Source of the DNA: Hevea brasiliensis
Lineage: Eukaryota > Streptophyta > Magnoliopsida > Malpighiales > Euphorbiaceae
Assembly: GCF_030052815.1 (NCBI RefSeq)
Contig: NC_079498.1
Span: 89,820,273-89,884,272, forward strand
DNA length: 64,000 nt
Reading direction: 5' to 3'
The notes beneath the pieces are model-generated. The model saw only the letters and a list, made by a program, of their open reading frames with translations. It searched no databases and was not told where the DNA came from. This document shows, piece by piece, positions 34,503-46,714 of the stretch. Both the position numbers and the translations under genes were made by a program. The stretch's first letter is position 1. Each line of letters opens with the position of its first letter.

Positions 34503-37244
34503 AATTATAGATTTTGGACATGCGAATTATGTAAGTTTGTGTTGCATTGGAAAGATGTTCGTATTAGCTGGGTCAGCATCAATTTCTCTCATCATGGTAA
34601 TGGAAGTAGTTAACTTCTGTTATGCTCTCATTTGTAATTTTTTTTTTTATGAACACATTTGAAATTCTCATCAACTCTCTTTATTCTGAGCTATTTGTGA
34701 ATGTACTAATATTTGCATAAGTTGACCGTTAAAATTAAGGGTGAGCATTATTCGGTTAAAAAAAAAAAAAAAAGATCGAACTGTATTAATTAGGACATTC
34801 GATTTGGTTTATGTAGAAGTTTGGTTTGGTTCGGTTTCGGTTTTAACTTTTAACTTTTACATATTTCAGTCTATTTGGTTTGGAATTGAGGAAAAAAAAA
34901 TTGGTTGAAGTGAATCAAAACTAACTATTGTTTAAAACGCAGCCGTTTTAGTTATTGTAAAATTCTTGTCACTCCTTTGTCCTTGTGAACCTTTCCATCT
35001 TTTTCTGCTTCAATGCCCAGTGTGCTAGCTTCCCCTTTCCTTTCTTTCCATTTCTGACTTTGTCCACGACTACACTTGCCATGAGCCTCAAACCAAAACC
35101 TCTCCGGCCTCCTCGACTCCGGCAAACTCATCCTTGACAGCCCATTGCCTCTCTATTCTCCATCTTGTCATGTCTGTTTGCTCCCATGGCATCAAGTCAC
35201 GGATTTGACGGCGATGTCTCCATGGCTCCTCTATATGGCATTGATGCCTCCCTCTTCATTTACCCCCATCCAACCTGCCTGTCTCTCCTCCGTCTTCACC
35301 GTTGATTTATTTGATTGATGGACCTGTATATAGGATTAGTGAGAGCTATGTTGAAGTTTGGGAAGTAAATGGGAGAATGGAGAGCTCTAAGCAGCAGCAG
35401 CAGGAGCTAGAGAGCAGAGAATGGAGTTTGAAAAGATGAATAATTATGGTTTAGGTTTCCTTCTGGATGCTTTTTATGTGGTGTTTCTAGTGTTGAATTT
35501 GGTTCAATTGTGAATTGAAACTAAATTTGTAATTGATGATTTTGGCTTTATACAATTTTGAGTCGAAATCTTTGCAGATAATTATTGATTTGTTTCAAAG
35601 TTAATGGCATTTTGGTGTTTAGAAGTTTGTTCTCTGTTGGGAATGCAAGGAAAATATAAATTTTGCTTTTGTTATATTCTGTTTTGGTATAATATAGTTT
35701 TTCTTTGGTATTCTGCTCTTGCTCTCTGAAAATAGGCATCCTCAACTGAATTTCTGAAACAAACCGAATTCAATTTGAATTTGATTATTTTTGAATTATT
35801 TTCTTGAAAAAATTTTGGGAATGGTTTTTGAAGTTTGCAGTTATTTGATTTTGCTATCTATTTGGTTGCTTGAGAATGGATTGATAATATACTGGAGTGG
35901 CTCAAGCTTTGGTTGTCAGGTGTTTGTTGAAAGTTCTACATGAAAAGAGTAGAGAACTAGAGGACGAAATTTTATAACTTTTCAATTTAGCAGAGTGTGT
36001 AATTTATAGAGTTTGCTTGGTATTAGCATTAAAATTGATGTTTTAAAAGTGAAAATTACTATGTAATATATACCTGAAGTTAATTATTTGTTTCTCTTAT
36101 TTCAAAAAACCTATTAGTTAATCTTGTATTTTTATTCACTATTTAGTTCCTCTAGCTAGTCGTTAATTTCAATTTCATTCAATCTCTATAATTTGAAAAA
36201 TATAACTATATAGTTTCTCTTTTTTATAATCTTTGAATTATTTAATTTTCATAGGAGTAATTTCTCTTTCTTTTAAATATATTGATTAATAAAAAAATTT
36301 GATTTAAACTGGATGAAGGCATTAAAGAGAATACATGGATCAATTAATGTAATTTTATGTAATTTTTGAAATAAGATTGCGAGGCTAAATTTAGTTAAAA
36401 GAAAATGTTGAGAGGGTATGCTTGATTTTAAACTGAACTTGTTTTGCATATGAAAATATTTAAATAAATAAGTAAATAGTTTTCTAAATTATATTTTTTA
36501 ACATTCACCTTGTAACCTTTCAATCTTAAGTCATGTTATGCTACGTTAATGATGGGCTTAATTATCCAATTTTGCATAAATGTACAATTTTAATTAGGTT
36601 AAATTAAAAGTTAGAGATTAAAGACAGCTTACTCCTCTCTATAATTGAGGCCCTTAATTGTAATCCATCATCTTCTGAGCGGAGCAAGTACAATTTAGCT
36701 TCTTGCATTAGACCTTATGTATATCTGAAGGTTATCGATTTGATCAAGTTTTAATATGGTGAATTTAAATAATATATAATTAAATTTAAAATGATGAATT
36801 TAAGTAATATATAATTAAATTTATAATTTGTAAAAGTTATTTACTGTATAAACTTGTTTATATAAATAAATTAATTAAATATAAAATATATATATATTTT
36901 TATAATAATATTTTATTTTTATTAAATTATTAAAATTTTAAAATATAAATTATTAATTGAAAATATTTTTTATATAAATTATGAATTAGAATATATAAAA
37001 ATTAAACATATTGGAATTAAGATGGAATGATTTTTACGAGCATTCTTGCTGCCATCAATTCATCCTCTGCATCGTTATCATCTCACTGGTGTCACCTATA
37101 TCGACGTCTTTTGTGTGGCTACTCTTTATGCATTACACATTCTTATCCTAAATTCCTAATCTCTTCATGTCTTTGCCTTTCATTCTACTTTGAACTGATC
37201 CATTTCTATACAAAAACAAACCCAACTCCACACTAAGAAAAATC
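34503..37244. other. Intergenic region between the two host genes
   Basis: Begins with the 3' UTR of the splicing-factor gene; its end is not determinable. At 34,738-34,930 a stretch with gggtgagcattattcggtt and repeated tttggtttggttcggttt looks like a decayed DNA transposon end. From 34,960 to 35,450 the sequence is less AT-rich, with short C/T-rich words but no conserved open frame; it may be a captured or decayed gene piece. From 35,500 to 37,240 it is plain AT-rich spacer, becoming very AT-rich at 36,760-37,010, presumably including the promoter of the next gene. Confidence 0.5.
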
Positions 37245-39121
37245 ATGGAATTGGCTCAAGATGTTGTGATAATAGGAGCTGGAATTGCTGGACTTACTAC
37301 ATCCTTGGGTCTTCATAGGTTTTGAATCCAACTTTTTAAATTTTTATTAAATTTATATTTTTAGATTTTACTAATTTATTGCATTCTTAATTACTTTTTA
37401 GGCTTGGAATTAAAAGCTTAGTACTGGAATCCTCTTCTGATTTGAGGATTACTGGATTTGCTTTGTCTATCTGGACCAATGCTTGGAAGGCTTTAGATGC
37501 TATTGGTATTGGTGATTATCTCCGGAATCAACATGAACGAATTGATGGGTATATAATTAATTTTCATGTATGATAAAATCACTTAATTTTAATTTTTTTT
37601 TTTACTAATTTGAAAATTGTAAATGACAGGGTAATTGCAACCTCAACAATCACAGGCCAAATGGGTGCACAAGTATTCTTTAAGAACAAAGGGAAGCAGT
37701 AAGTAATCAAACAAATTAAATAGAGTTCAATGAAGGGATGGCTAAATAAAGTGTTGTCTAATTTGCAGTGGAGAGCATGAGGTTCGTTGTGTGAAGAGGA
37801 AATTGTTGCTAGAAGCCCTTGCACATGAACTCCCTCATGGTACTATAAGGTTCTCCTCCAAAGTGGTTTCTATTGACCAATCAGGTTACTTAAAGCTAGT
37901 CTATCTTGATGATGGTACCATTATCAAAACCAAGGTAAAACATGCAAAAATTTAAAAATTTGCTCATTTTCTATTTATTTTAATCATTTAAAATAAATAA
38001 TTCAAATAATGTAAAAAAAAAATATATTTTTTATTAATTTATTATTTTTATAATATAATTAGCTCTAACTGAAACTCGAGACTTTACAGCTCTAGAGGCA
38101 CTCTAATATTGCCAAAGTAAAATTTATTAAATTTGTTTGTGGATGGAAGGTGTTAATTGGGTGTGATGGGGTGAACTCAGTGGTGGCGAAATGGCTTGAC
38201 TTCAACGAGCCAGTTTTTACGGGTAGATTAGCGATAAGGGCATATGCTAATTTTGAAGGCGGCCATGGATATGGTCCTAATTTTTTCCAGTTCTTTGGTA
38301 ATGGTTTCCGTTCAGGTTTCCTCCCCTCTGATGATACTTCTATGTATTGGTTTTTCTCTTGGTCTCCCAATACCTCAGGTAATAACCATGTATTTAATGG
38401 TAAAAATTTATTTACGCTTATTCAAAAATTTATTTATGGTCTCCCAAAATCTCAAAACCCTGCAGACAACTTCATTATTATTTGTTAGAACTCATTGCTG
38501 ACAAGGGTTAATTATTAATTATTTTTCACCATTATCTCGCTGTTGTGCAAATCCTATGTAGACAAAAAGCCAGAGGAGAACCCAGCCAAGTTGAAACAAT
38601 TTGTACTCAGCAAACTTGAAAATGCAGTTGATAAACACATGAGGACGATAGTAGAAGCAACTGAGCTGGATAATATTGTATGTAATCCTCTGAGATATAG
38701 ACATCCATGGGAGATGCTATGGGGAAATGTAAGCAAAGGCAATGTGTGTGTAGCTGGAGATGCTCTCCATCCCATGACGCCAGATATCGGCCAAGGTGGT
38801 TGTGCTGCCTTGGAAGACGGCGTAATTTTAGCTAGGTGCCTAGCTGAGGCATTGAAGAAACAAGTAATTGTAGAAAATGAAGAGAGAGACAAGGAAGAAT
38901 ATAAGAGGATTGAAGTTGGGTTGAAAAAATATGCAGCAGAGAGGAGATGGAGAAGCTTTGAGCTCATAACTACATCTTATTTGGTTGGATTTATACAGCA
39001 AAGTGATAGCAAGTTATTGAACTTCTTCAGGGATAGAATTTTGGTTAAATTTCTTGCTAGGTTGCTATTGAAGAGATCTGATTTTGACTGTGGAAAGCTC
39101 AACAATATTTCTTCAGCTTAG
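37245..39121 (+). CDS. MO1: FAD-dependent monooxygenase, MO1/salicylate-hydroxylase-like, 6 exons
   Basis: Exons: 37245-37318, 37402-37548, 37630-37698, 37769-37934, 38150-38378, 38562-39121. All introns are GT-AG with consistent phases; 1,245 nt, 414 aa, close to the usual 400-410 aa of plant MO1-type proteins. It is a group A flavoprotein monooxygenase with three diagnostic motifs. The N-terminal dinucleotide-binding GxGxxG is at residues 11-16 (IIGAGIAGL). The DG motif is at about 153-162 ([10 protein letters not shown]). The GD motif is at about 289-302 ([11 protein letters not shown]), followed by [11 protein letters not shown]. No signal peptide or membrane segment is evident, so it is probably cytosolic. 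Relatives include Arabidopsis MO1 and CTF2-like proteins, linked to stress and pathogen responses, with mostly unassigned substrates. Intron 5 is open in frame until a stop at about 38,486, so its retention would truncate the protein before the GD motif. Confidence 0.93.
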
Positions 39122-39613
39122 GCTTTCAATTATTTCGTAGAAAATAACTTGTATAAAATTATTTTCTAACAAAATATTTTTTATTTAATTAGAATGTTAT
39201 ATTAATAATATGTATTTATATTATGCATGTATAAATATTTTAACATTTTAATAAAATTATTAAAATTTATAAAATGACTTCCTATTTTAAAAAAGAAAGT
39301 CATTTAAAAAAAATGATTTAATTTTCTCTTTAACTAGTAAAATATTTTCTATTAACCTATCTTTTGAGTATCCTAAATACTAAAAAATACTAAAAACATT
39401 TAAAAAAAAAATTTCTACAAAATAAATGGAGCCTAAATTGAAGTTGTCATTGACATTTATATGACTTTTTTGTTTTAGATAAGAGGTAGTTGTTTTTTTG
39501 TTTTTTTTTTTTTGTCATTTTGAATGTAATTTAAATTTAAATCTCACAGTAGAATTGTAATATCGTTGAATTAAAATTTATTAATAAAAAATTTAATTTA
39601 ATGTTATATATAT
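39122..39613. other. 3' flank of the monooxygenase gene with a MITE-like repeat
   Basis: AT-rich. About 39,140-39,437 contains an inverted-orientation copy of the small repeat also present at 41,788-42,000: the reverse complement of 39,437 begins ggctccatttattttgtaga and contains aaatgactttcttttttaaa. The rest, up to the CACTA element, shows nothing else. Confidence 0.5.
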
Positions 39614-41489
39614 CACTACAAGAAATATTAAAAATAACTACGAAAATTGCCGACTACAGAATTTCGTGGGTAATTTACTGACGAATTACTGACGCTTTAC
39701 CAACGAAAAAGATAAATAAGATTTAAACTAACTTTTACTGACGAAGTTACCGACTAATTACCGATCAAAACTTTACCGACGAATGTAATTTCGTAGGTAA
39801 AAGTAGTGTCTAACATTAGTGGCAAAATTAGCGACCAAATAATAAAAATAACGACCAAATGTTTCGTCTGTAATTACCAACGAAACGCTTTTCGTAGGCA
39901 ATAGTAAGAAAAAAATAGAAAATAAAATTTTAAAAAAAATACTTACGAAAAATTTTTCGTCGATAATTACCAACGAAAAGTTTTTCGTAAGTAATATTAA
40001 GAAAAAATAGAGAAGAAAATTTCTAAACAGCTAAAAAATTTTACCTACGAATTTTTTTCGTCGGTAATTACCAACGAAATACTTTTCGTAAGTAATATTA
40101 AGGAGAAAATAGATAAGAAAAAATCTAAAAAACTTAAAAAAATTTTAGCTACGAATTTTTTTCGTCAGTAATTACCAACGAAACGCTTTTCATAGGTAAT
40201 ATTAATGAGAAAATAGAAAATAATTTTTTTTTAAAAAATACCTACGAAAAATTTATCGTCGGTAATTACCAACGAAAAGCTTTTTGTAGGTAATATTAAG
40301 AAAAAATAGAGAAGAAAATTTCTAAAAAACAAAAAAAAAAATACCTACGAAAAATTTTTCATCGGTAATTACCAACCAAAAGCTTTTCGTAGGTAATATT
40401 TAAGAGAAAATAGAGAAAAAAAATTCTAATAAACTAAAAAAATTTTACCTACGAAAATTATTTCGTCAGTAATTACCAACGAAAAGCTTTTCGTAGGTAA
40501 TATTTAGGAGAAAATAGAGAAAAAAAATTCTAATAAACTAAAAAAATTTTACCTACGAAAACTATTTCGTAAGTAATTACCAACGAAATCTATTTCGTAG
40601 GTAATAGTAAGAAAAAAATAGGAAATTTTTTTTTTAAAAGCTCTAGAGAAAAAAATTCTAAACAAATAAAAAAAATTTACCTACTTTTCGTTGGTAATTA
40701 CGAACGAAATACTTTTTGTAGATAATATTAAGAAGAAAATAGGAAAAATTTTTTTAAAAAACTTAAAAACTTTAGCTACAAATTGTTTTTGTCGGTAATT
40801 ACCAACGAAATATATTTAGTAGGTAATTCGTTTGTAAATCACAAAAAATGTGAAATTTTCACATCGTTTGAGAATAGATTGGAGGGTAGTGAATTTATCT
40901 ATAAAAGGAAAACTACTCTCTAATATAGAGCAATTATGGCATAGTCACATATATGGGGCCTACTTTGGGCCCCACTAGTAATTTTTTTTAAGTCAATTAA
41001 GTCTTAAAAAATTATAAATTAAAATAATTAATATTTAATTTAAAAATAAAAAATTAAAAATTAAAAAAAGTAAAAAATTAATTTGAAAATTTTAAATTAA
41101 ATTTAAAATTTAATTTAAATTAAAAAAAATTAAAAATTCAATTAAATTAAAAAGTAAAGAATAAATTAAAAAATATTAAATAAAAATTAGCTACAAAAAT
41201 TTGTTTTCGTCTGTAATTACCAACGAAAAATTTTATTGGTAAATAGTCGGTAATTTATAAGAGTAAAATCTTCTACGAAATTACCTACAAAAAAATTTAA
41301 ATTTACCTACGAAATAATTCATCGGTAAATTTAGCGACAACATTTTTTTCGTCGGTAAAAATTACATATTCTAGTATTTGTGAACGAAAAAATTTCGTCT
41401 GTAATTCATCGGTAATCACTGATTACCTACGAAATTTCAGTATATTTGGTAGGTAATTTTCGTAGCTATTTTTTTAATTTCTTGTTGTG
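39614..41489. mobile_element. Non-autonomous CACTA (En/Spm) transposon
   Basis: Begins CACTACAAGAAA (39,614-39,625) and ends TTTCTTGTTGTG (41,478-41,489), inverted repeats matching at 11 of 12 positions. It is flanked by 3 bp duplications TAT (39,611-39,613 and 41,490-41,492), as CACTA elements make. It is 1,876 bp long with no transposase. About ten copies of a 90-120 bp unit fill 39,850-40,830, each built on attaccaacgaaa followed by ttttcgtaggtaat, with an A-rich linker. Related words continue near both ends (39,650-39,800 and 41,200-41,470). A pure AATT-type low-complexity block lies at 41,000-41,180. In CACTA elements such subterminal repeats bind the transposase. Confidence 0.9.
39850..40830. 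repeat. Subterminal-type tandem array inside the CACTA element
   Basis: Copies of attaccaacgaaa occur at about 39,875, 39,968, 40,067, 40,172, 40,264, 40,465, 40,577, 40,798 and variants between them. Each is flanked by inverted tacgaaa and ttcgta words, so each unit is itself a small palindrome. Confidence 0.8.
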
Positions 41490-43088
41490 TATAATTGAAA
41501 ATATTTGCAACTAAATTCAAATTAATTGTCAATTCATTACTCGTGTGAATTTAGAAGTTTTAATAATAAATTTATAAGTTTTATATTTTTAAATATTGAA
41601 ATGAATTTGATGTATAACAAAGCTGAATATGAAAAAAAAAAGTTCATATAATTGATATAATAGCTTAAAATTAAGACTTAATTATTGTCGGGTTAAATTA
41701 TATATATGAAATCGCAATTTTGAGGTATATGTAATAATAAAATACATAAATTTTAATTTGCAATACAAAATCATCCATTTTTAATTTAAGGCTTCGTTTA
41801 TTTTATGAAAAATATTTTTTTAAAAAACATTTTCTTGTATTTGGTTACTTAGGAAAATAAATCAATAAAAAAATATTTTTTTAGTTAAAAAGAAAAGTAA
41901 GTAATTTAAAGGAAAATGACTTTCTCTTTTTAAAAGAGAAAGTTCGTTTTTTGAATTTTAATAATTTTATTAAAATCTAACCTTGATAAGAAATAAAGAG
42001 TATTTAGTTTGACTTATAAGTTAAAAAAATATCATAAGTAAATTAGTATTTGATTTGATTTATAAGTTAAAAAATTATTTAAAATAAGTTAGAAGTCATA
42101 AGTAAGGTACCATTTATTTATGACTTATTTACTTATTTTAAAATTATATTCTAACAAAATAAAAGACTATATTATCTTAATTTTTAAAACATTAATACTA
42201 TCCTTATTTTAACAATCACAGTACTCGATGATATATTATTTTTGGTCATTTTAATAAATTAAGTTACTTTTTAAGCGCCTTTTAACTAAACACTTAAATT
42301 ATTTAAAAGTTAATTTTAAACAGTTTTATTAAATAATTAATTATTTATTTTAAAATTAATATATAAGTAAAAAAATACACTTTAAGTCAAAAATTAAAAA
42401 TAAATTGCCAAGCTAAACGCCCAATCAATAATACTCATACAGTGTTGAAATAATCACTAACCACAATGGGCAATGGCTATGACAAAATTATAACTATCTG
42501 TTAATTTATGAAATGGGCGTGATTACATTTAATTTCAAATTTTGATTTGAGTTTTTAATAATAATAAGTGATTATCTTTTTAAAGGAATAATAAGTGATT
42601 ATCTTGCAAACACTTTTTTTATTATTAATTTTTGGATTGTAAAATCAAATATAAATAACAAATTAATTAGATGTCAGATTCTACATGACCTGATAAAATA
42701 ATTAAAACACATCCATTACTTTTTGTTATATATTTTAAACTTTTTGCTGAAAATTAACTAATTTATCTTATTTTTAATTTTTATCTTGTGTGTCAATAAT
42801 TTATTTTAATATTTTATTGTTAATATTTTATAAATATTGAATATTATTTTTACTTATATATCAATAAATAATTTTTATACTTTTAATTAATAACTTTTTC
42901 ACTTGAAAATATAAACTACTAATAAATAATTCATGTATATTCAAAGTGAAAACAAATAAAAGAACAAAAAAAGCTTTAACGGACGGTCTGGAATTAAACA
43001 ATAATAGGTTCCATATTTCCTAATTCATAATTTTTAGGTAAATTATAAATTTTAAAAATTTAATTTGATAATATTTTCTAATATACTA
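41490..43088. repeat. AT-rich spacer with two MITE-like elements
   Basis: At 41,788-42,000 (aaggcttcgtttattttatg, then aaaatgactttctctttttaaaagagaaag) lies a copy of the small repeat seen inverted at 39,140-39,437. At about 41,998-42,425 a second element begins agagtatttagtttgactta and ends ttgccaagctaaacgccc, whose reverse complement gggcgtttagcttggcaa resembles the start; this style fits an hAT-type MITE. The remaining 42,430-43,088 shows no gene and no repeat boundary until the Tat B LTR. Confidence 0.45.
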
Positions 43089-43534
43089 TGTCGCAAGGGT
43101 TTTTGCGGTCGCCTGAACGAGTTCTCACCGAAGTGGGAAAAGTGAGGAGTCACCACTTTTATTTTGAGGGAAATTAAAGAAAACCATTTGTAAAGGTAAA
43201 TTAAAAAAAAACCACTTCAAAAACAGAGATTCTAGATTCGGGGTCCGTATACCGGTGGGGAAGGTGTTAGGCACCCCACCCCGTCCCTCAACAAAGGTAA
43301 GCAGATTTAATATTGTGCTATTCATAAATTAAAATTGGTAATTAGGGGGTTGGAGTGACGATGTTAATCCTTAATAAGGATAAAAGGAATATTTGATATT
43401 TCACTATTCAGGGCTGCCCAAGAACATGAGTACATGAGATGACCCTTAGTGAGTAGGTGTCGGGTAGCAGATTTTTGTTTAGGGGTTACTTTGTGTATTA
43501 AAGTTGTGATATTTTAATTTGGGTTTTAGTTAAG

Positions 43535-43925
43535 AGCATTCGGGCAAGGACTCTCTCCCAATCTCTTGATGTATTAATTTAAGTGGGAGATTTCGGGTAA
43601 GAACTCTCCTCCGATCTCCACATGTTTTATTAAAATTTTGGCTGAGAATCAGGTAAGAACTCTCCCCCGATCTCTTAAAGTATTCTATTTAAAGTTTAAG
43701 TGAAGGATTTCGGATAAGAACTCTCCTCCGCTCTCCACATATTTTTTTAAAATTTTGGACGAGAATCAAGTAAGAACTCTACCCCGATCTCTTAAAGTAT
43801 TCTGTTTAAAGTTTTAAGAAAAGGATCTCGGATAAGAACTTTCCTCCGATCTCCACATTTTATTAAAATTTTGGACGAGAATCGGGTAAGAACTCTCCCC
43901 CGATCTCTTAAAGTATTCTGTAGAA
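43535..43925. repeat. Alternating (dimeric) tandem repeat in the Tat B LTR
   Basis: Seven half-units of about 60 bp share gtaagaactctcc-ccgatctc. They alternate between a form followed by cacat and one followed by ttaaagtatt, giving a higher-order period of about 115-120 bp (repeat starts near 43,648, 43,768, 43,883). It lies in the part of the LTR downstream of its TATA box. Confidence 0.75.
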
Positions 43926-44921
43926 TTGCATATCGTAAGAACTTTGAACTAAGGATTCTGGCGACCGAGGGCACAAGAAACTCGTGCAAAGCTTTTCCTA
44001 ACCCACTGAGCCTTAAAACTAGAGAGTGGATGCAAGACTGAACTTCTTCACCGATCCCCTAAGGGATCGCATTATCAGAACTCTTTGATTGGCGATATCC
44101 GATCTCTTTTAATCACTAGTCTGGGATCCGATCCTATCTCTATTCCCGCTCTATTATGTTATCACCTGGGCTCGTTTCGTAGCCCGACCTCATAATTTAT
44201 TTGTTTGACCTACTATTCGACCTTTTGTTACATCTATCCTTTTGTCATTTTTATTTGATCGAAAACTGTCATATCGAAATACCCCTGCCTACGTTCTTTT
44301 GAGTATTTATAAGTTGCCTGTGAGTTGGACGTCTACTCTCGAAGGAAATGAAAATTAAATGACGATAAATGAAATTTGCAAATGAAATAAAAGAAGACAC
44401 AGGAAATAACTATTGGCCTGGACAACCTATTTTGAGATTTTAGTGCAACTGGATATAGAAGAAATTTCAAAAGAAAGCTGGACAAAATAAACAAGGATAT
44501 TCGACAAAATAATAGTTTAGACGCTTACCTGTGGGAAGTTGAGGAGACGGATGGAATGACTTCGGAATCCACAAATCTTGCAGAGGTGAAAGCTGACGAC
44601 CGAAAGACTAGTACTTACTCGAAGTAACGGGAACCAAGTCCGAATGAAGTTGAGCTTGGAGAGTAATGTACTGATATTAGGGCAGTGAGGATGGAACTGA
44701 ACGAAAATGGTCTTACAGAGTAATGAACAGGCACTGAAAATGAAAATTTCAGGGTTCAGAACTCCTTTTATAAAGATACTTAAAAAAACTAGTTTCTAAA
44801 GTTTCTCAACACTACGAAAGCTCAGAATGGCAAAGTAGCAAGACTGAATCAAATTTCAGAGTCTTTCCACTATAATTACCACCACCTTTTTTGTCCATCC
44901 CCTTACAGTATTGCATGCGGG

Positions 44922-44930
44922 TATTTATAG
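44922..44930 (-). promoter_or_regulatory. Probable TATA box of Tat B
   Basis: Minus strand reads CTATAAATA followed by CCCGCATGC. The matching site exists in the Tat A LTRs (13,144-13,152). Transcription would run leftward into the R/U5 part of this LTR. Confidence 0.5.
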
Positions 44931-45575
44931 GGAACGGGTACCCATAATGAAGGGTTAGGATCTCACCAGGGGAGACGAAGGGTTTAGATTCAAAAGGACA
45001 TAATCTAATGTCTGAGAATTAAAGAGAATCAAAATGGAGGGTCAGAATTCCGTTCATAATATCCGTCCTTTTTTCTTTTAATCCAACGGCTCAGGGTCTT
45101 GCCTTACAAGATGGATCTAAAGGCTGGGAATAAAAAGCGCCGAACCTGTCGTCTACTTTTTGATCCAAGGGCTCCGGGTCCATCCTTACAATTAGGATCA
45201 TCGGTGGAGATCGAGATGTACAGGACTGCCATAACTGTTTTGGCATCTGTCAGCCAGGTAGGCGTTTCTGCAAATGAGGCGTGTGGTGAAGATTTGATCA
45301 CGCCTACAACGCTTTAACTAAATCGGCTCTGATTATGAAGAGAGTTGATTGAAAGTTATTTAATCTCTCCGCGCTTTCCGATCTCTATTTCTTCCGATCT
45401 CCCTATTATGACCCTCTCCTTTTCCGATCTCTCTCGTATCGGGTCCCCCCTCATTTCCCGATCTCTTCCATTCTAGATTTTTCCTATTTATCTGAATTGC
45501 CTTGGTCAAAGCAATTAATTCTTCAGTTACCGATGCATCCGCTTCGGTTTCTATATGCAATAAATGCCCAGGCCC

Positions 45576-45584
45576 TATATATAT
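45576..45584 (+). promoter_or_regulatory. Plus-strand TATA-like box before the 45.7 kb ORF
   Basis: TATATATAT followed by GCACCTACAGG, about 100 bp upstream of an ATG at 45,684. The run is palindromic, so it could serve either strand. Confidence 0.35.
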
Positions 45585-45683
45585 GCACCTACAGGAAATC
45601 CCCTTCACACTTCAATTTTCCTCCTTAAGTTTTTTCAATACTCCATTTCTCCAATTCTAGCTTCTCTGGTAATAATTCTGATT

Positions 45684-46088
45684 ATGTTGGCTACTTTTGA
45701 TCTTTTTCCAACTGTTTTCTTCGCCCTTCGCCTGAAAATTTATGACCCCGATGATTGGAGAACCATGAGGACATTATCAGATGACAGTGAGGAAATCGGA
45801 CTAATTTACCGATCAAGATCGAAAGTGACGATCTCGAATCGGTCTATCGGTATAATCGGTGGACCGATCTCGGGCAAGAGGACTGCTAATTTCAATCTTA
45901 ATGTCGGTGACCACCTCTTGAAATTCATTTGGCTCCCATCCACATCGGGCATCTTGACTGCAGTTCGGTTCTGGTCAATGACATCGGCGATGACTCCGCT
46001 CAATATCATGAGAGTCATAGTCACCCCATCTGAGCTGCACATCTATCCAACATTTGTGACTGGCTTTCTGATCAAACACATCTTTTGA
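45684..46088 (+). CDS. Antisense small ORF in the Tat B LTR (134 aa), unknown
   Basis: An intact open frame from ATG 45,684 to a stop at 46,088, antisense to gag-pol and inside the LTR U3. In frame it could start at 45,564, but that ATG precedes the TATA-like box. The product starts with a hydrophobic stretch ([19 protein letters not shown]), then an acidic turn (DPDDW), then a Gly/Ile-rich middle ([10 protein letters not shown]) and a hydrophobic C-terminus. I recognise no family. Neighbouring coding in this LTR is full of stops while this frame is open, which argues mildly for a real or recently active gene, but chance cannot be excluded for 134 codons. Confidence 0.35.
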   Translation: MLATFDLFPTVFFALRLKIYDPDDWRTMRTLSDDSEEIGLIYRSRSKVTISNRSIGIIGGPISGKRTANFNLNVGDHLLKFIWLPSTSGILTAVRFWSMTSAMTPLNIMRVIVTPSELHIYPTFVTGFLIKHIF

Positions 46089-46552
46089 TTCAGCCACAAG
46101 ACTAGGCTTTGACATAGGCCTGCTTTTTGAACCTCGGAGTAGTCTTAAGCTAGGTAGGAAGTAGTGCTGATCTTTAGAGATCGCCCAAATGTTGTAATCT
46201 AATCTTTAGAGATCGTGCTAATGATGTACTCTGATCTTTTGGGATCACCCAAATGATGTAATCCGATCTTTTGGAAATGAAATGAAATTTTTTATTTAAA
46301 TGTTTGTCTTATTATTGCATTAGTTATTTTTCTGCTCTCTGATATGTGTATCCGATCTGATCTCTAAATGAATCGCCATTAGCCCATCTGTGTTTTTGAA
46401 AGTTTGCTCAATCCGATGACCCTGACTAACCGATCTCATTTAGTTGATTTTATTATGTTTCTGAAACCTTCTTGCGACGTGTCAAGGAAGCGGCCGGTTC
46501 CACTAACCTATGTGTCGCTTGAGACTTCACGAGCATTTAATGCTCAGACGGG

Positions 46553-46560
46553 TATAAAAA
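46553..46560 (+). promoter_or_regulatory. Plus-strand TATA box of the antisense ORF
   Basis: TATAAAAA followed by GGGAAGAGG, 155 bp upstream of the ATG at 46,715. A possible donor (ggtaaggg, near 46,667) and acceptor (tctaacaatg) lie between, so the leader may contain a short intron. Confidence 0.5.
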
Positions 46561-46714
46561 GGGAAGAGGTGAGTTAGTTGTCTCCTTATGTCATTTCAGA
46601 GTTTCTCTGGCAATCTCAGCATTTTCTCTCGTTTTCTCAAGTTTTCAGGTGCCGATTACACTTCGGTAAGGGTTTTGATTTCTTTTCTTGGTTAATTTCT
46701 TTTATTTTTCTAAC

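Noticed and set aside
35040..35340. Less AT-rich stretch that could be an exon
   Set aside because: No open frame of useful length and no splice-consistent reading; kept only as a remark on the spacer.
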